From NCBI RefSeq assembly GCF_014649795.1, contig NZ_BMTS01000005.1, forward strand, positions 310,001 through 374,000: a stretch of 64,000 bases of DNA. The letters run 5' to 3'. The DNA comes from Streptomyces melanogenes. Lineage in GTDB: Bacteria > Actinomycetota > Actinomycetes > Streptomycetales > Streptomycetaceae. The translations under genes were made by a program, and so were the position numbers. Each line of letters starts with the position of its first letter. Positions within the stretch are counted from its first letter, which is position 1. The notes beneath the pieces were generated by a model. It was not told the DNA's origin, did not search any database, and was given only the letters and a program-made list of their open reading frames with translations. This document shows, piece after piece, positions 1 through 8,365 of the stretch.

Positions 1-291
1 CGGGTGCGGCAGACCTTCAAGCCGCATCTGGAGGGCAAGCCGGGCTACAACACGCCGTTCAAGACGATCGAGGACGCGATCGAGAACGGACCGCAGCTCA
101 TCGGCTCGCCCCAGCGGATCATCGACAAGATCCTCGGCTACCACGAGGTGTACCGCCACGATCTGCAGTCGGTGAGCGTGGACGGCTTCGGTCTGTCGAC
201 GGCCGAACAGGTCGACACGCTCCAGCGGTTCGCGGAGGAGATCGCCCCCGTCGTACGGAAGGAGGCGCCGACGCGGCTCTGGGACGCATAA
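1..291 (+). CDS. LLM-class flavin-dependent oxidoreductase, C-terminal fragment
   Basis: The window opens inside this gene, so only about the last 96 codons are present and the start lies to the left. The fragment reads like the C-terminus of a luciferase-like monooxygenase: a GSPQRIIDKIL helix, which in this family follows the TIM barrel, then a region ending APTRLWDA. The family uses FMN or F420 to oxidise small organic substrates. It ends 46 bases before the GntR-type regulator and directly before a candidate operator. Whether it belongs to the fucose regulon cannot be told from the fragment. The substrate is unknown. Confidence 0.7.
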   Translation, partial: RVRQTFKPHLEGKPGYNTPFKTIEDAIENGPQLIGSPQRIIDKILGYHEVYRHDLQSVSVDGFGLSTAEQVDTLQRFAEEIAPVVRKEAPTRLWDA

Positions 292-300
292 TGGGGGCCG

Positions 301-315
301 ATTCATCGGATGTAT
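301..315 (+). promoter_or_regulatory. Candidate operator of the fucose GntR regulator (copy 1)
   Basis: ATTCATCGGATGTAT is an inverted repeat with seven-base arms around a central G and one mismatch. It lies 22 bases upstream of the regulator start codon, a position suited to autoregulation. Close matches occur upstream of the L-fuconate dehydratase gene (12 of 15) and the L-fucose dehydrogenase gene (13 of 15). That it is bound by the adjacent GntR protein is an inference from this pattern. Confidence 0.6.
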
Positions 316-337
316 GCCCCTGTATGGAGGTCGCCCC

Positions 338-1009
338 ATGGCAGTCACCGACGAGGCCATCGAGAAGATCAAGGAAATGATCGTCTCCGGTGCGCTGCGC
401 CCGGGCGACCGGCTGCCCAAGGAGAGCGAACTCGCCGCCGAGCTCGGCCTGTCCCGGAACTCGCTGCGCGAGGCGGTCCGCGCGCTCTCCCTGATCCGCA
501 TCCTCGATGTCCGCCAGGGCGACGGTACGTACGTCACCAGCCTCGATCCCCAGCTCCTCCTGGAGGCGATGAGCTTCGTCGTGGACTTCCACCGGGACGA
601 CACGGTCCTGGAGTTCCTGGCGGTGCGGCGGATCCTGGAGCCCGCGGCGACCGCGATGGCGGCGGGCCTGATCGAGGACGCGCAACTGGACGCGCTGGCG
701 GCCCAGTTGGACGCGCTGGGCCCGGACCCGTCGGTGGAGGAGCTGGTCGCCTGCGACCTGGAGTTCCACCGGGGGATCGTGCAGAGCGCCGGGAACTCGG
801 TGCTCTGCTCCCTCCTGGACGGCCTCTCGGGCCCCACCACCCGGGCCCGGGTGTGGCGGGGCCTGACCCAGGAGGACGCGGTGGCCCGCACGCTCCACGA
901 ACACCGAGCGATCCTGGCGGCCCTGCGGGACCGCGACGCGGAGGCGGCGCGTTCTTGGGCGACGGTGCATATCGCGAGCGTGGAGCAGTGGCTCAGGTCC
1001 ACCCTGTAG
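338..1009 (+). CDS. GntR family regulator, FadR/FCD subfamily (likely L-fucose regulator)
   Basis: A 223-residue protein with an N-terminal winged helix-turn-helix (about residues 5-65; LPKESELAAELGLSRNSLREA is the recognition region) and a C-terminal FCD ligand-binding domain containing the EFHRGIV and EHRAIL histidine segments that bind metal in this subfamily. ATG at 338 is chosen because GGAGG sits 7 bases upstream; an in-frame ATG at 314 lacks such a site. It is convergent with the sugar transporter and fuconate operon, which suggests it controls them. The ligand is probably an intermediate of sugar-acid catabolism, but this is inferred from context only. Confidence 0.85.
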   Translation: MAVTDEAIEKIKEMIVSGALRPGDRLPKESELAAELGLSRNSLREAVRALSLIRILDVRQGDGTYVTSLDPQLLLEAMSFVVDFHRDDTVLEFLAVRRILEPAATAMAAGLIEDAQLDALAAQLDALGPDPSVEELVACDLEFHRGIVQSAGNSVLCSLLDGLSGPTTRARVWRGLTQEDAVARTLHEHRAILAALRDRDAEAARSWATVHIASVEQWLRSTL

Positions 1010-1035
1010 GCAACGTTCTGGACGCGCCGGACCAC

Positions 1036-1080
1036 GGCGCGGGGAACTGCGCGACCAGCCACGGACGGCCCGCAGACGAA
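1036..1080 (-). repeat. Dispersed intergenic repeat, copy A
   Basis: The minus strand of this 45-base segment matches 38649-38693: the first 16 bases and the last 23 bases are identical and only a six-base middle differs. A diverged copy starts at 8135. It fills most of the gap between the convergent GntR regulator and ABC permease genes. It resembles a short noncoding repeat often seen between Streptomyces genes (from memory). Confidence 0.6.
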
Positions 1081-1082
1081 CC

Positions 1083-2108
1083 TCAGTCCTGTTTCTCCCC
1101 GCTCGCGAACCGCGAGATCACCAGCGCGACGATGATGATCGCCCCGTTCAGGAACTGGTTCCACAGGGCCGGGACCCCGCCCAGGGTCATGACGTTGACC
1201 ACCAGCTGCAGCGTCAGCACACCCGTGAGCGCCCCGAACAGCGTGCCCCGGCCCCCCTTCAGGCTGATCCCGCCGATCACCGCCGCCGCGAACACCTGGA
1301 AGATCCAGCCGTTGCCCTGCGTCGCCGCGACCGAGCCGTAGTGGCCGGTGTAGAGGATCCCCGCGAACGCGGCGAGCAGGCCGCCGATCGCCAGGACCGC
1401 CCAGGTGATCCGGTCCACCCGGATCCCGGCCGCCCGCGCCGCCTCCGGGTTGCCCCCGATCGCGTACAGCGCCCGCCCGTGGCGCAGCCAGGCGAGCGCG
1501 GCGCCGCCGACGGCGAAGAGGGTGAGGCAGATCCACACGGCGGCCGGGGCGCCCAGCCAGTCGGTCTTGCCGAGGTAGCGGAACGACTCCGGCACCTCGG
1601 TGATCGACTTGCCCTCGGTGATGCCGACGTGGAGGCCCCGCAGCATCGTCAGCATCCCGAGCGTGGCGATGAACCCGTTGACGTTCAGCTTCAGCATCAG
1701 GAAGCCGTTGACCGCACCGATCGCCACGCCCACCAGCAGGCAGAGCGGGATCGCCGTCCAGGTCGGCAGCAGGCCGAGCCCCGCGAACCGGCCGCCCTCC
1801 GACGGCAGCACCAGCCACATCGCGATCACCGGCGCGATGCCGATCGTGGACTCCAGGGAGAGGTCCATCCGGCCGCAGATGAGGATCAGCGCCTGGCCGA
1901 GCACCAGCAGGCTCAGCTCGGAGGACTGCTGGATCACGCTGATCAGGTTGTCCGAGGTGAGGAAGACCGGCGACACGATGAAGCCGATCACCATCAGCAC
2001 CAGGATCACCGGGACCAGCGAGAAGTCGCTCCAGCGCACATGCGCGAGCCGCCGCCGCGCGCCCGCGTCCGCCACCCCGGCGGGCGCCGTGGTCACCGTC
2101 TCGGTCAT
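1083..2108 (-). CDS. Sugar ABC transporter permease (RbsC family)
   Basis: A 341-residue, strongly hydrophobic protein with about nine to ten membrane segments starting at residue 20 and the BPD_transp_2 signature of ribose/xylose-type permeases (QSSELSLLVLGQALILICGRMD-like region, then NGFLMLKLNVNGFIATLGML). ATG at 2108 overlaps the end of the ATPase gene by four bases (ATGA), which indicates translational coupling. It forms the membrane channel for the sugar delivered by the lipoprotein encoded at 3607-4644. Substrate is inferred to be L-fucose from the operon. Confidence 0.88.
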   Translation of the reverse strand: MTETVTTAPAGVADAGARRRLAHVRWSDFSLVPVILVLMVIGFIVSPVFLTSDNLISVIQQSSELSLLVLGQALILICGRMDLSLESTIGIAPVIAMWLVLPSEGGRFAGLGLLPTWTAIPLCLLVGVAIGAVNGFLMLKLNVNGFIATLGMLTMLRGLHVGITEGKSITEVPESFRYLGKTDWLGAPAAVWICLTLFAVGGAALAWLRHGRALYAIGGNPEAARAAGIRVDRITWAVLAIGGLLAAFAGILYTGHYGSVAATQGNGWIFQVFAAAVIGGISLKGGRGTLFGALTGVLTLQLVVNVMTLGGVPALWNQFLNGAIIIVALVISRFASGEKQD

Positions 2109-3604
2109 GGCCGCTCCCCCACACCTTCCATGGCGGCGACCAGTTCCCGGTCGCTCCACCCGCTGTCGTATGCGGCGACGACCCGCCCGTGGAACAGCGC
2201 GAGCACCCGGTCGCACACGCGCAGGTCGTCCAGCTCGTCGGAGACGATCACGGCGGCGTTCCCCTCGTCGGCGACCCGCCGCACCACCGCGAGCAGCGCC
2301 TCCTTGGACTTCACGTCGACCCCGGCCGTGGGGCGCACCGCGACCAGCGCCACCGGCCTCCTGGCCAGCGCCCGCGCCACCACGACCTTCTGCTGGTTGC
2401 CGCCGGAGAGCCCGGACACGAGCTGCCCCGGCCCCCGGGTCTTGATGTCCAGCGAGGCGATCATCGACCGCGCGAACTCCCTGGTACGGGAGGGCAGTAC
2501 GGTCCCCCACGGCCCGAGCTGGTCGGTGACGGTGAGCGTGGCGTTCTCCGCGACCGAGCGCTGGGGCACCAGGCCCTGGCGGTGCCGGTCCTCGGGGATG
2601 TAGCCGATGCCCGCGTCGAGCGCGTGCGGCACGCTGCCCGGCCGCACCGTCCGCCCGCGCACCGCGATCCGGCCCGCGCTCGCCCGGCGCATCCCGGCCA
2701 GGGTCTCGCCGAGCGCGGTGTTGCCGCTGGCGGCGGCCCCCGCGAGGCCCAGCACCTCGCCGGGGCGCACGGCGAGGTCGACCGGCTCGAACTCACCGTC
2801 CAGAGCGAGCCCTTCGACCGTCAGGACCGGGGCCGCGTCCTCGCGCACCGCACGGGCGCCCGCGTGCCAGGAGGCTCCCGCGCCCGCCTCACCCGTCATC
2901 GCCGCCACCAGGTCGTCCTTGGCCAGCTCGGCCACCGGCGCGGTCACCACATGGCGGGCGTCGCGGTAGACGGTGACGGCGGTGCACAGCTCGTACACCT
3001 CCTGGAGGTGGTGCGAGATGAACAGGAACGCCACCCCCTGGGCCTGGAGCTCGCGCAGCTTGGTGAACAGGCGCTCGATGCCGCGCGCGTCCAGCTGGGC
3101 GGTCGGCTCGTCCAGGACGATCAGCCGGGCGCCGAACGAGAGGGCGCGGGCGATCTCCACGAACTGCCGCTGCTCCACGGTCAGTTCGCGGGCCCGTACG
3201 TCCGGGTCGACGTTCACCCCGTACTCCGCGAGCAGGTCCGCCGCGCGCCGCCGCAGCCGTCCCCAGCGGATCGGGCCGCCCTCGAAGCGGTTCAGGAAGA
3301 GGTTCTCGGCGACGGTGAGGTCCGGGACGACCATGGACTGCTGGTAGACGCACGCCACCTTGGCCTGCCAGGCCGCCCGGTCGCCGAAGGCGGGCGCGGG
3401 CGCCCCGCCGAAGGCCACCGTGCCGGCGTCCTGCCGGTGCAGTCCGGTGACCACGCCGACCAGCGTGGACTTGCCCGCGCCGTTGCGGCCGACGAGCGCG
3501 TGGGACTCGCCGGGCCGCACGGTCAGCGCGACCGAGTCGAGCGCCAGGGTCGGCCCGAAGCGCTTGACGATCCCCCGGGCGTCCAGGGCGGGCGCGGCGC
3601 TCAC
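2105..3604 (-). CDS. Sugar ABC transporter ATP-binding protein (RbsA/MglA family)
   Basis: A 499-residue protein with two fused ABC domains. The first holds a regular Walker A (GRNGAGKST, about residue 41) and a Walker B ending in DEPTAQLD; the second has a degenerate Walker A (GAAASGNTALGETL) but a good LSGGNQQK signature. One defective nucleotide site is normal for RbsA-type ATPases. GTG at 3604 is chosen because it follows the stop of the binding-protein gene by two bases and yields the standard family N-terminus. It powers import through the permease encoded immediately downstream. Confidence 0.88.
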   Translation of the reverse strand: MSAAPALDARGIVKRFGPTLALDSVALTVRPGESHALVGRNGAGKSTLVGVVTGLHRQDAGTVAFGGAPAPAFGDRAAWQAKVACVYQQSMVVPDLTVAENLFLNRFEGGPIRWGRLRRRAADLLAEYGVNVDPDVRARELTVEQRQFVEIARALSFGARLIVLDEPTAQLDARGIERLFTKLRELQAQGVAFLFISHHLQEVYELCTAVTVYRDARHVVTAPVAELAKDDLVAAMTGEAGAGASWHAGARAVREDAAPVLTVEGLALDGEFEPVDLAVRPGEVLGLAGAAASGNTALGETLAGMRRASAGRIAVRGRTVRPGSVPHALDAGIGYIPEDRHRQGLVPQRSVAENATLTVTDQLGPWGTVLPSRTREFARSMIASLDIKTRGPGQLVSGLSGGNQQKVVVARALARRPVALVAVRPTAGVDVKSKEALLAVVRRVADEGNAAVIVSDELDDLRVCDRVLALFHGRVVAAYDSGWSDRELVAAMEGVGERP

Positions 3605-3606
3605 GG

Positions 3607-4644
3607 TCAGCCCTTCTTCTGGAGCTGGTTGGCCCACAGCGCCGGGTCGTCGGCATTGGCCTTGGTCACCAGCGGCGCCGGGAGCTGGTCCTCGTACCCG
3701 CCGGGGATCTTGACGATGGTGGAGCCGTGGTCGGTCGGGCCCTCCTTGAAGGTCTTCCCGTCCAGGGCCGCCTTGGCGTAGTACAGCGCGTACTTGGCGT
3801 ACAGGTCGGCCGGTTGCGACACCGTGGCGTCGATCTTCCCGGCCTTGAGGGCGTCGAGCTCCTCGGGGATGCCGTCGTTGGAGACGATGGTGATGTGGCC
3901 GGACGCGCCCGGCGGCTTCAGGAGGTGCTTCTGCTCCAGGAGGGCGAGGGTGGGCTGCAGGAAGACGCCGCCCGCCTGCATGTAGATGCCGTTCAGGTCG
4001 GGGTGGGCGGCGAGCGTCGACTGGAGCTTGGCGGAGGCGACGTCGCCCTTCCAGTCGGTGGCCAGCTCGAAGACCTGGATGCCGGGGAAGTCCTTGGCCA
4101 TGCACGCCTTGAACGCCTGGGAGCGGTCGCGGCCGTTGATGGAGGACAGATCGCCCTGGAACTCGGCGACCTTGCCCTTCCCCTTCAGCTGCTCGCCCAG
4201 GAACTTGCAGGCCTTCTCGCCGTACGCCTTGTTGTCGGCCCGTACGACCATGTAGACGTCGCCTTTGTCGGGGCGCGTGTCGACGCTGACGACCGGGATC
4301 TTCCTGCTGTGCAGGGTCTCCAGGGTCGAGGCGACCGCGCCGGTGTCCTGCGGGGCCATGATCACGGCCTTGGCGCCCCGGTCCATGAAGGCGGTGACGT
4401 TGGCGACGAGCTTGCCGATGTCGTTCTGCGAGTTGGTGAGCGGCAGCGCGGAGACCTCGCCCGCCCTCGTGCCCTGCTGGATGTACTGCTGGTAGGAGTT
4501 CCAGAAGTCGCTGTCGCTGCGCGGCAGGTCGATGCCGACCTTCTTGTCCCCGGTGCCGCCGCCGGAGTCGCGGTTGCAGCCCGCCAGTGCCCCGACGGCC
4601 AGCAGTACGCAGCAGGCGGCGGCAGTTGTCGTACGCACTCTCAT
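3607..4644 (-). CDS. Sugar ABC transporter substrate-binding lipoprotein
   Basis: A 345-residue periplasmic-binding protein of the RbsB type. The N-terminus is a lipoprotein signal with lipobox LAGC, lipidated cysteine 23, followed by a glycine/serine linker. The body carries the usual two-lobe pattern (VSVDTRPDKGDVYMVV, then NDGIPEELDALKAGKIDATVSQ). It would capture a monosaccharide outside the membrane and pass it to the permease. The gene is third in the operon behind L-fuconate dehydratase and an SDR, so L-fucose is the best guess for the ligand. Confidence 0.87.
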   Translation of the reverse strand: MRVRTTTAAACCVLLAVGALAGCNRDSGGGTGDKKVGIDLPRSDSDFWNSYQQYIQQGTRAGEVSALPLTNSQNDIGKLVANVTAFMDRGAKAVIMAPQDTGAVASTLETLHSRKIPVVSVDTRPDKGDVYMVVRADNKAYGEKACKFLGEQLKGKGKVAEFQGDLSSINGRDRSQAFKACMAKDFPGIQVFELATDWKGDVASAKLQSTLAAHPDLNGIYMQAGGVFLQPTLALLEQKHLLKPPGASGHITIVSNDGIPEELDALKAGKIDATVSQPADLYAKYALYYAKAALDGKTFKEGPTDHGSTIVKIPGGYEDQLPAPLVTKANADDPALWANQLQKKG

Positions 4645-4663
4645 GGTGGTTGTCCTTCGCGGC

Positions 4664-5470
4664 TCAGGGGGTGGGGCGCGGGCGCAGGCCCTGCATGCCG
4701 CCGTCGACGGCCAGGGCGGTACCGGTGACGCTGGAGGCGGCCGGGCTGGCCAGATACGCGATGGCGGCGGCCACCTCGTCGGCGGTGACCAGACGGCCCA
4801 TCGGCTGGCGGGCCCGCAGCGCCGCCCGCTCGGCCTCCGGGTCCTCGGCCCCGTCGAGCAGCCGGGCGACCCACGGGGTGTCCGCCGTGCCCGGGTTGAC
4901 GCAGTTCACCCGGATCCCCTCGGCCACGTGGTCGGCGGCCATGGCGAGGGTGAGGGAGAGCACGGCGCCCTTGGCGGCGCTGTACAGGGCGCGCTGCGGC
5001 AGGCCCGCGGTGGCGGCGATCGAGCAGGTGTGGGTGACGGAGACGTGGCCGGGCCGCTCCCGGGCCGCGCGGCGCAGGTGCGGCAGCGCGTGGCGGGCGG
5101 TCCGGACCATGCCGAGGACGTTGACGTCCAGGACGCGGTGCCACTCGGCGTCGTCGTTGTCCTCGACGGTGCCGGTGGCGCCGATCCCGGCGTTGGAGAC
5201 GAGCGTGTGCAGCGCGCCGAACTCCCGCGCGGCCCGGTCCACCGCCTCCCGTACGGCCGCGTCGTCGGTGACGTCCGCCGCCAAGGCGAGGGTGCCGTGC
5301 GGGGCGCCCTCGACGTCCCGGTCGAGTACGGCGACCCGGGCGCCCCGGGCCACAAGGAGCCCGGCGGTGGCCGCGCCGATCCCGGAGGCCCCACCCGTGA
5401 CCAGTGCGGCCAGACCGGTGAAGTCGCGGGGTGCGCCGTCGGACGGGGTGAACTCCCGCAGGGTGCTCAT
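4664..5470 (-). CDS. SDR family oxidoreductase, probable 2-keto-3-deoxy-L-fuconate dehydrogenase
   Basis: A 268-residue short-chain dehydrogenase. [10 protein letters not shown] (about residues 30-39) is the NAD(P)-binding glycine motif, NAGIGATG follows, and YSAAKGA holds the catalytic Tyr and Lys. The start overlaps the stop of the L-fuconate dehydratase gene by four bases, so the two enzymes are coupled. In the known non-phosphorylating L-fucose pathway the product of the dehydratase is oxidised by an SDR of this kind to the 2,4-diketo acid. The specific substrate is inferred from that order; the fold is certain. Confidence 0.82.
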   Translation of the reverse strand: MSTLREFTPSDGAPRDFTGLAALVTGGASGIGAATAGLLVARGARVAVLDRDVEGAPHGTLALAADVTDDAAVREAVDRAAREFGALHTLVSNAGIGATGTVEDNDDAEWHRVLDVNVLGMVRTARHALPHLRRAARERPGHVSVTHTCSIAATAGLPQRALYSAAKGAVLSLTLAMAADHVAEGIRVNCVNPGTADTPWVARLLDGAEDPEAERAALRARQPMGRLVTADEVAAAIAYLASPAASSVTGTALAVDGGMQGLRPRPTP

Positions 5471-6792
5471 GAGATGACCTCCTGGGCCGGGCGGCGGGCC
5501 AGCCACGCCGGTCCGTCCGGGTAGCGGTAGGCGGCGATCGACTCGGGGCGCATCCGGGCCGAGAAGCCCGGGGCGCGCGGTGCGCGGTAGCGGCCGCCCT
5601 CGATGACGGCCGGGTCGGTGAAGTGCTCGTGGAGGTGGTCGACGTACTCGATGACCCGGTCCTCGCGGGTGCCGGAGACGGCCACGTAGTCGAACATCGC
5701 CAGGTGCTGGACGAGTTCGCACAGGCCCACGCCGCCCGCGTGCGGACAGACGGGGACGCCGTACTTGGCGGCGAGCAGCAGGATCGCCAGGTTCTCGTTG
5801 ACGCCGGAGACCCGGGCCGCGTCGATCTGCACGAAGTCGACCGCGCCGGCCTGGAGGAGCTGCTTGAACACGACCCGGTTGGCGACGTGTTCGCCGGTGG
5901 CCACCTTCACGGGCTGCCCGGCCCGTACGGCCGCGTGGCCCAGGATGTCGTCGGGGCTGGTGGGCTCCTCGATCCAGTGCGGGGCGTACGGGGCGAGCGC
6001 GGCCATCCAGCGCAGCGCGTCCGGCACGTCCCAGCGCTGGTTGGCGTCGACGGCGATGCGGATGCCGGGCCCGACGGCCGCGCGGGCCAGCCGCAGCCGC
6101 CGTACGTCGTCGTCGAGGTCGGCGCCGACCTTCAGCTTGATCTGCGCGAAGCCGTCCGCGACCGCCTCCTTGGCGAGCCGGACCAGCTTGGCGTCGTCGT
6201 AGCCGAGCCAGCCCGGCGAGGTGGTGTAGGCGGGATAGCCCTCGGCGCGCAGCAGCCGGGCCCGTTCGGCGCGGCCCGGTTCGGCGGCGCGCAGCAGGTC
6301 CAGCGCCTCCTGCCGGGTCAGTACGTCCGTGAGGTAGCGGAAGTCCACGAGGGAGACCAGCTCCTCGGGGGTCATCGCGGCCAGGAACTCCCAGACGGGC
6401 AGCCCGGCGGTCTTCGCGGCCAGGTCCCAGGCGGCGTTGACGACCGCGCCGGCCGCCATGTGCGTCACCCCCTTCTCCGGGCCGAGCCAGCGCAACTGCG
6501 AGTCATGGGTGAGGTCGTGGTGGAGCGCCGCGAGATCGGCGGCGCTCCTCGGCGCCGGGCGGCCCACCACGTACGGCCGCAGCGCCTCGATGGCGGCGGC
6601 GGTGACGTCGTTGCCCCGGCCGATGGTGAAGACGAAGCCGTGGCCCTCGGGGCGGGCCGGGCCGTCGGTGCGCAGCACCACATAGGCGGCCGAGTAGTCC
6701 GGGTCGGGGTTCATCGCGTCCGAGCCGTCGAGCTGCTCCGAGGTGGGGAAGCGGATGTCGTATACGTCGAACCCGGTGACACTCGGCCTCAT
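5467..6792 (-). CDS. fucD: L-fuconate dehydratase (enolase superfamily)
   Basis: A 441-residue mandelate-racemase-like enolase superfamily protein whose length and motifs fit L-fuconate dehydratase. Visible elements: the capping domain with [22 protein letters not shown], the KxK base motif (QIKLKVGAD), metal ligands in [19 protein letters not shown] and VATGEHVAN, and the general acid/base His in CPHAGGVGL. It dehydrates L-fuconate to 2-keto-3-deoxy-L-fuconate. It is the first gene of the leftward operon; candidate operators at 6867-6892 lie 75-100 bases upstream. One of the firmest functional calls here. Confidence 0.92.
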   Translation of the reverse strand: MRPSVTGFDVYDIRFPTSEQLDGSDAMNPDPDYSAAYVVLRTDGPARPEGHGFVFTIGRGNDVTAAAIEALRPYVVGRPAPRSAADLAALHHDLTHDSQLRWLGPEKGVTHMAAGAVVNAAWDLAAKTAGLPVWEFLAAMTPEELVSLVDFRYLTDVLTRQEALDLLRAAEPGRAERARLLRAEGYPAYTTSPGWLGYDDAKLVRLAKEAVADGFAQIKLKVGADLDDDVRRLRLARAAVGPGIRIAVDANQRWDVPDALRWMAALAPYAPHWIEEPTSPDDILGHAAVRAGQPVKVATGEHVANRVVFKQLLQAGAVDFVQIDAARVSGVNENLAILLLAAKYGVPVCPHAGGVGLCELVQHLAMFDYVAVSGTREDRVIEYVDHLHEHFTDPAVIEGGRYRAPRAPGFSARMRPESIAAYRYPDGPAWLARRPAQEVIS

Positions 6793-7118
6793 GCACGCCC
6801 CCTGTGGCTGAGTCCTGTCTGAAGAACTCTTGCGACGAACTCCTGCTCGAACATCCGACCTCTCACGGTCATCCGATGTATTCCGGATGTATAGCGCCGG
6901 TCGAGCGCCACAGTCCAGGGTCGGGACAGAAACAGGTGAGAAATTTCTGGGCACAGCTCGGATGAATCATCGGGGAGATCGCGCTCTGCCCCGGCTGCTG
7001 CCCGTTCATGCGGGGATCACTCCGGCGGGGAGCGTGCCGTGCACGGGGGCTGCGGCGGGGTAGTGCTGAAGCCGTAAGGTTGGGGCGTACGCATGAGGAC
7101 TTCGGAGGGAGGCACTGG
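6793..7118. other. 326-bp divergent intergenic region with candidate fucose operators
   Basis: This gap separates the leftward fuconate operon from the rightward PAC2 gene. It contains two overlapping operator-like sequences (6867-6892) and another inverted repeat, CGGATGAATCATCGG, at 6959-6973 that shares the GATG/CATC core. An AT-rich stretch (GAGAAATTTCTGG, 6938-6950) is a plausible promoter area. No small gene with a convincing start and ribosome site was found. Confidence 0.5.
6867..6892 (+). promoter_or_regulatory. Candidate tandem operators upstream of fucD
   Basis: GGTCATCCGATGTAT (6867-6881) matches the repeat at 301-315 in 12 of 15 positions. A second, weaker match GTATTCCGGATGTAT (6878-6892, 10 of 15) overlaps it. 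Both lie upstream of the L-fuconate dehydratase start at 6792. Two side-by-side sites suggest cooperative binding of a dimeric repressor, which is inference. Confidence 0.55.
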
Positions 7119-8111
7119 GTGATCGAGCTGGAGGGAGTTCCCGAGCTGGTCGACCCGGTCATGATCGCCGCGTTCGAGGGCTGGAACGACGCGGGCGACT
7201 CCGCCTCCTCAGCCGTCGCTCACCTGGAGCGCGAGTGGAAGGGCGAGGTGTTCGCCGCCCTCGACGCGGAGGACTACTACGACTTCCAGGTCAACCGGCC
7301 CACGGTGTTCCTGGAGGGCGGCGTCCGCCGGATCACCTGGCCCACCACCCGGCTCTCGGTCGTCCGGGTCGGCGGCGACAAGCCGCGCGACCTGGTCCTG
7401 GTGCGCGGGATCGAACCGTCGATGCGCTGGCGCTCGTTCTGCAACGAGATCCTCGGCTTCGCGCACGAGCTGGGCGTGGAGATGGTGGTGATCCTGGGCG
7501 CGCTGCTCGGGGACACCCCGCACACCCGCCCGGTGCCGGTCAGCGGGGTCACCTCCGACCCGGACCTGGCCCGCACGATGGACCTGGAGGAGACCCGGTA
7601 CGAGGGCCCGACCGGCATCGTCGGCATCCTCCAGGAGGCGTGCACCCACGCGGGCGTCCCGGCGGTCAGCCTCTGGGCGGCGGTGCCGCACTACGTGTCG
7701 CAGCCGCCGAACCCCAAGGCCACGCTGGCCCTGCTCAACCGCCTCGAAGACCTCATCGACCTGCGCATCCCGCTGGGCGAACTGGCCGAGGACGCCCGGG
7801 CCTGGCAGCTCGGCGTGGACCAGCTGGCGGCCGAGGACAGCGAAGTGGCGGAGTACGTCCAGACGCTGGAGGAGGCGCGGGACACGGCGGACCTGCCGGA
7901 GGCGTCGGGCGAGGCGATCGCCCGCGAGTTCGAGCGGTATCTGCGGCGGCGCGATGGGGGGCCGGGGCCCGGCCATGCGACGGACGGGGGCGAGTCCACG
8001 TCGTATCTGCGGGATACGAGTAGTGGGCGGACTCGGCCTCCGAAGCCGGCGCGCGACGAGCGCGATGAGCCGGAGGAGCCTGGCGACGGCTCGGAGTCGT
8101 CGGACGACTAG
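7119..8111 (+). CDS. PAC2 family protein
   Basis: A 330-residue protein of the PAC2 (proteasome assembly chaperone 2-like) family, common in Actinobacteria: ELVDPVMIAAFEGWNDAGDSAS at the N-terminus (split over the first 30 residues), GIEPSMRWRSFC and HTRPVPVSG in the body. The last 60 residues are charged and low-complexity (RDERDEPEEPGDGSESSDD). GTG at 7119 is preferred because GGAGGGAGG lies 7 bases upstream. Its biochemical role in bacteria is not settled; a link with the actinobacterial proteasome or ubiquitin-like Pup pathway is only suggested by the name. Confidence 0.8.
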   Translation: MIELEGVPELVDPVMIAAFEGWNDAGDSASSAVAHLEREWKGEVFAALDAEDYYDFQVNRPTVFLEGGVRRITWPTTRLSVVRVGGDKPRDLVLVRGIEPSMRWRSFCNEILGFAHELGVEMVVILGALLGDTPHTRPVPVSGVTSDPDLARTMDLEETRYEGPTGIVGILQEACTHAGVPAVSLWAAVPHYVSQPPNPKATLALLNRLEDLIDLRIPLGELAEDARAWQLGVDQLAAEDSEVAEYVQTLEEARDTADLPEASGEAIAREFERYLRRRDGGPGPGHATDGGESTSYLRDTSSGRTRPPKPARDERDEPEEPGDGSESSDD

Positions 8112-8134
8112 CGCTCCGCGCCGGATGTGGTGAG

Positions 8135-8166
8135 TTCGGCTGCGGACCGTGGGTGGCTGGTCGCGC
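8135..8166 (+). repeat. Dispersed intergenic repeat, diverged copy B
   Basis: TTCGGCTGCGGACCGT followed by GGCTGGTCGCGC echoes the repeat at 38649-38693 and, inverted, 1036-1080, but diverges after the last GCGC. It lies just downstream of the PAC2 gene and before a terminator hairpin. Confidence 0.45.
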
Positions 8167-8195
8167 CCACGCGGCGGAGCCGCATATGTCACAGC

Positions 8196-8217
8196 CCCGC
8201 ACCCCTGGTGGTGCGGG
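8196..8217 (+). terminator. Hairpin downstream of the PAC2 gene
   Basis: CCCGCACC and GGTGCGGG form a perfect eight-base stem around a six-base loop, 85 bases after the PAC2 stop codon. There is no T-run, as is common in Streptomyces. The sequence behind it (8235-8265) is unusually AT-rich (ATTATTTAAAA). Confidence 0.5.
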
Positions 8218-8365
8218 CGAATTGCACACGTTTCCCAACCCGCCATTATTTAAAACCCAACTGCCCTTACGGGGTGGACGCATCGGCCTCCTGGTAGCAG
8301 GGTGTGCCGGGTAGGGACGTGCGCGAACCCGATCCGTAAGCCATCAGATGGGAGCGGGAGCGGCC

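Noticed and set aside
119..970. Long open frame on the minus strand opposite the GntR regulator gene
   Set aside because: It is antisense to a well-supported gene, Arg/Pro/Gly-rich and without any family motif, as expected for shadow frames in GC-rich DNA. The same holds for many long frames throughout the window.
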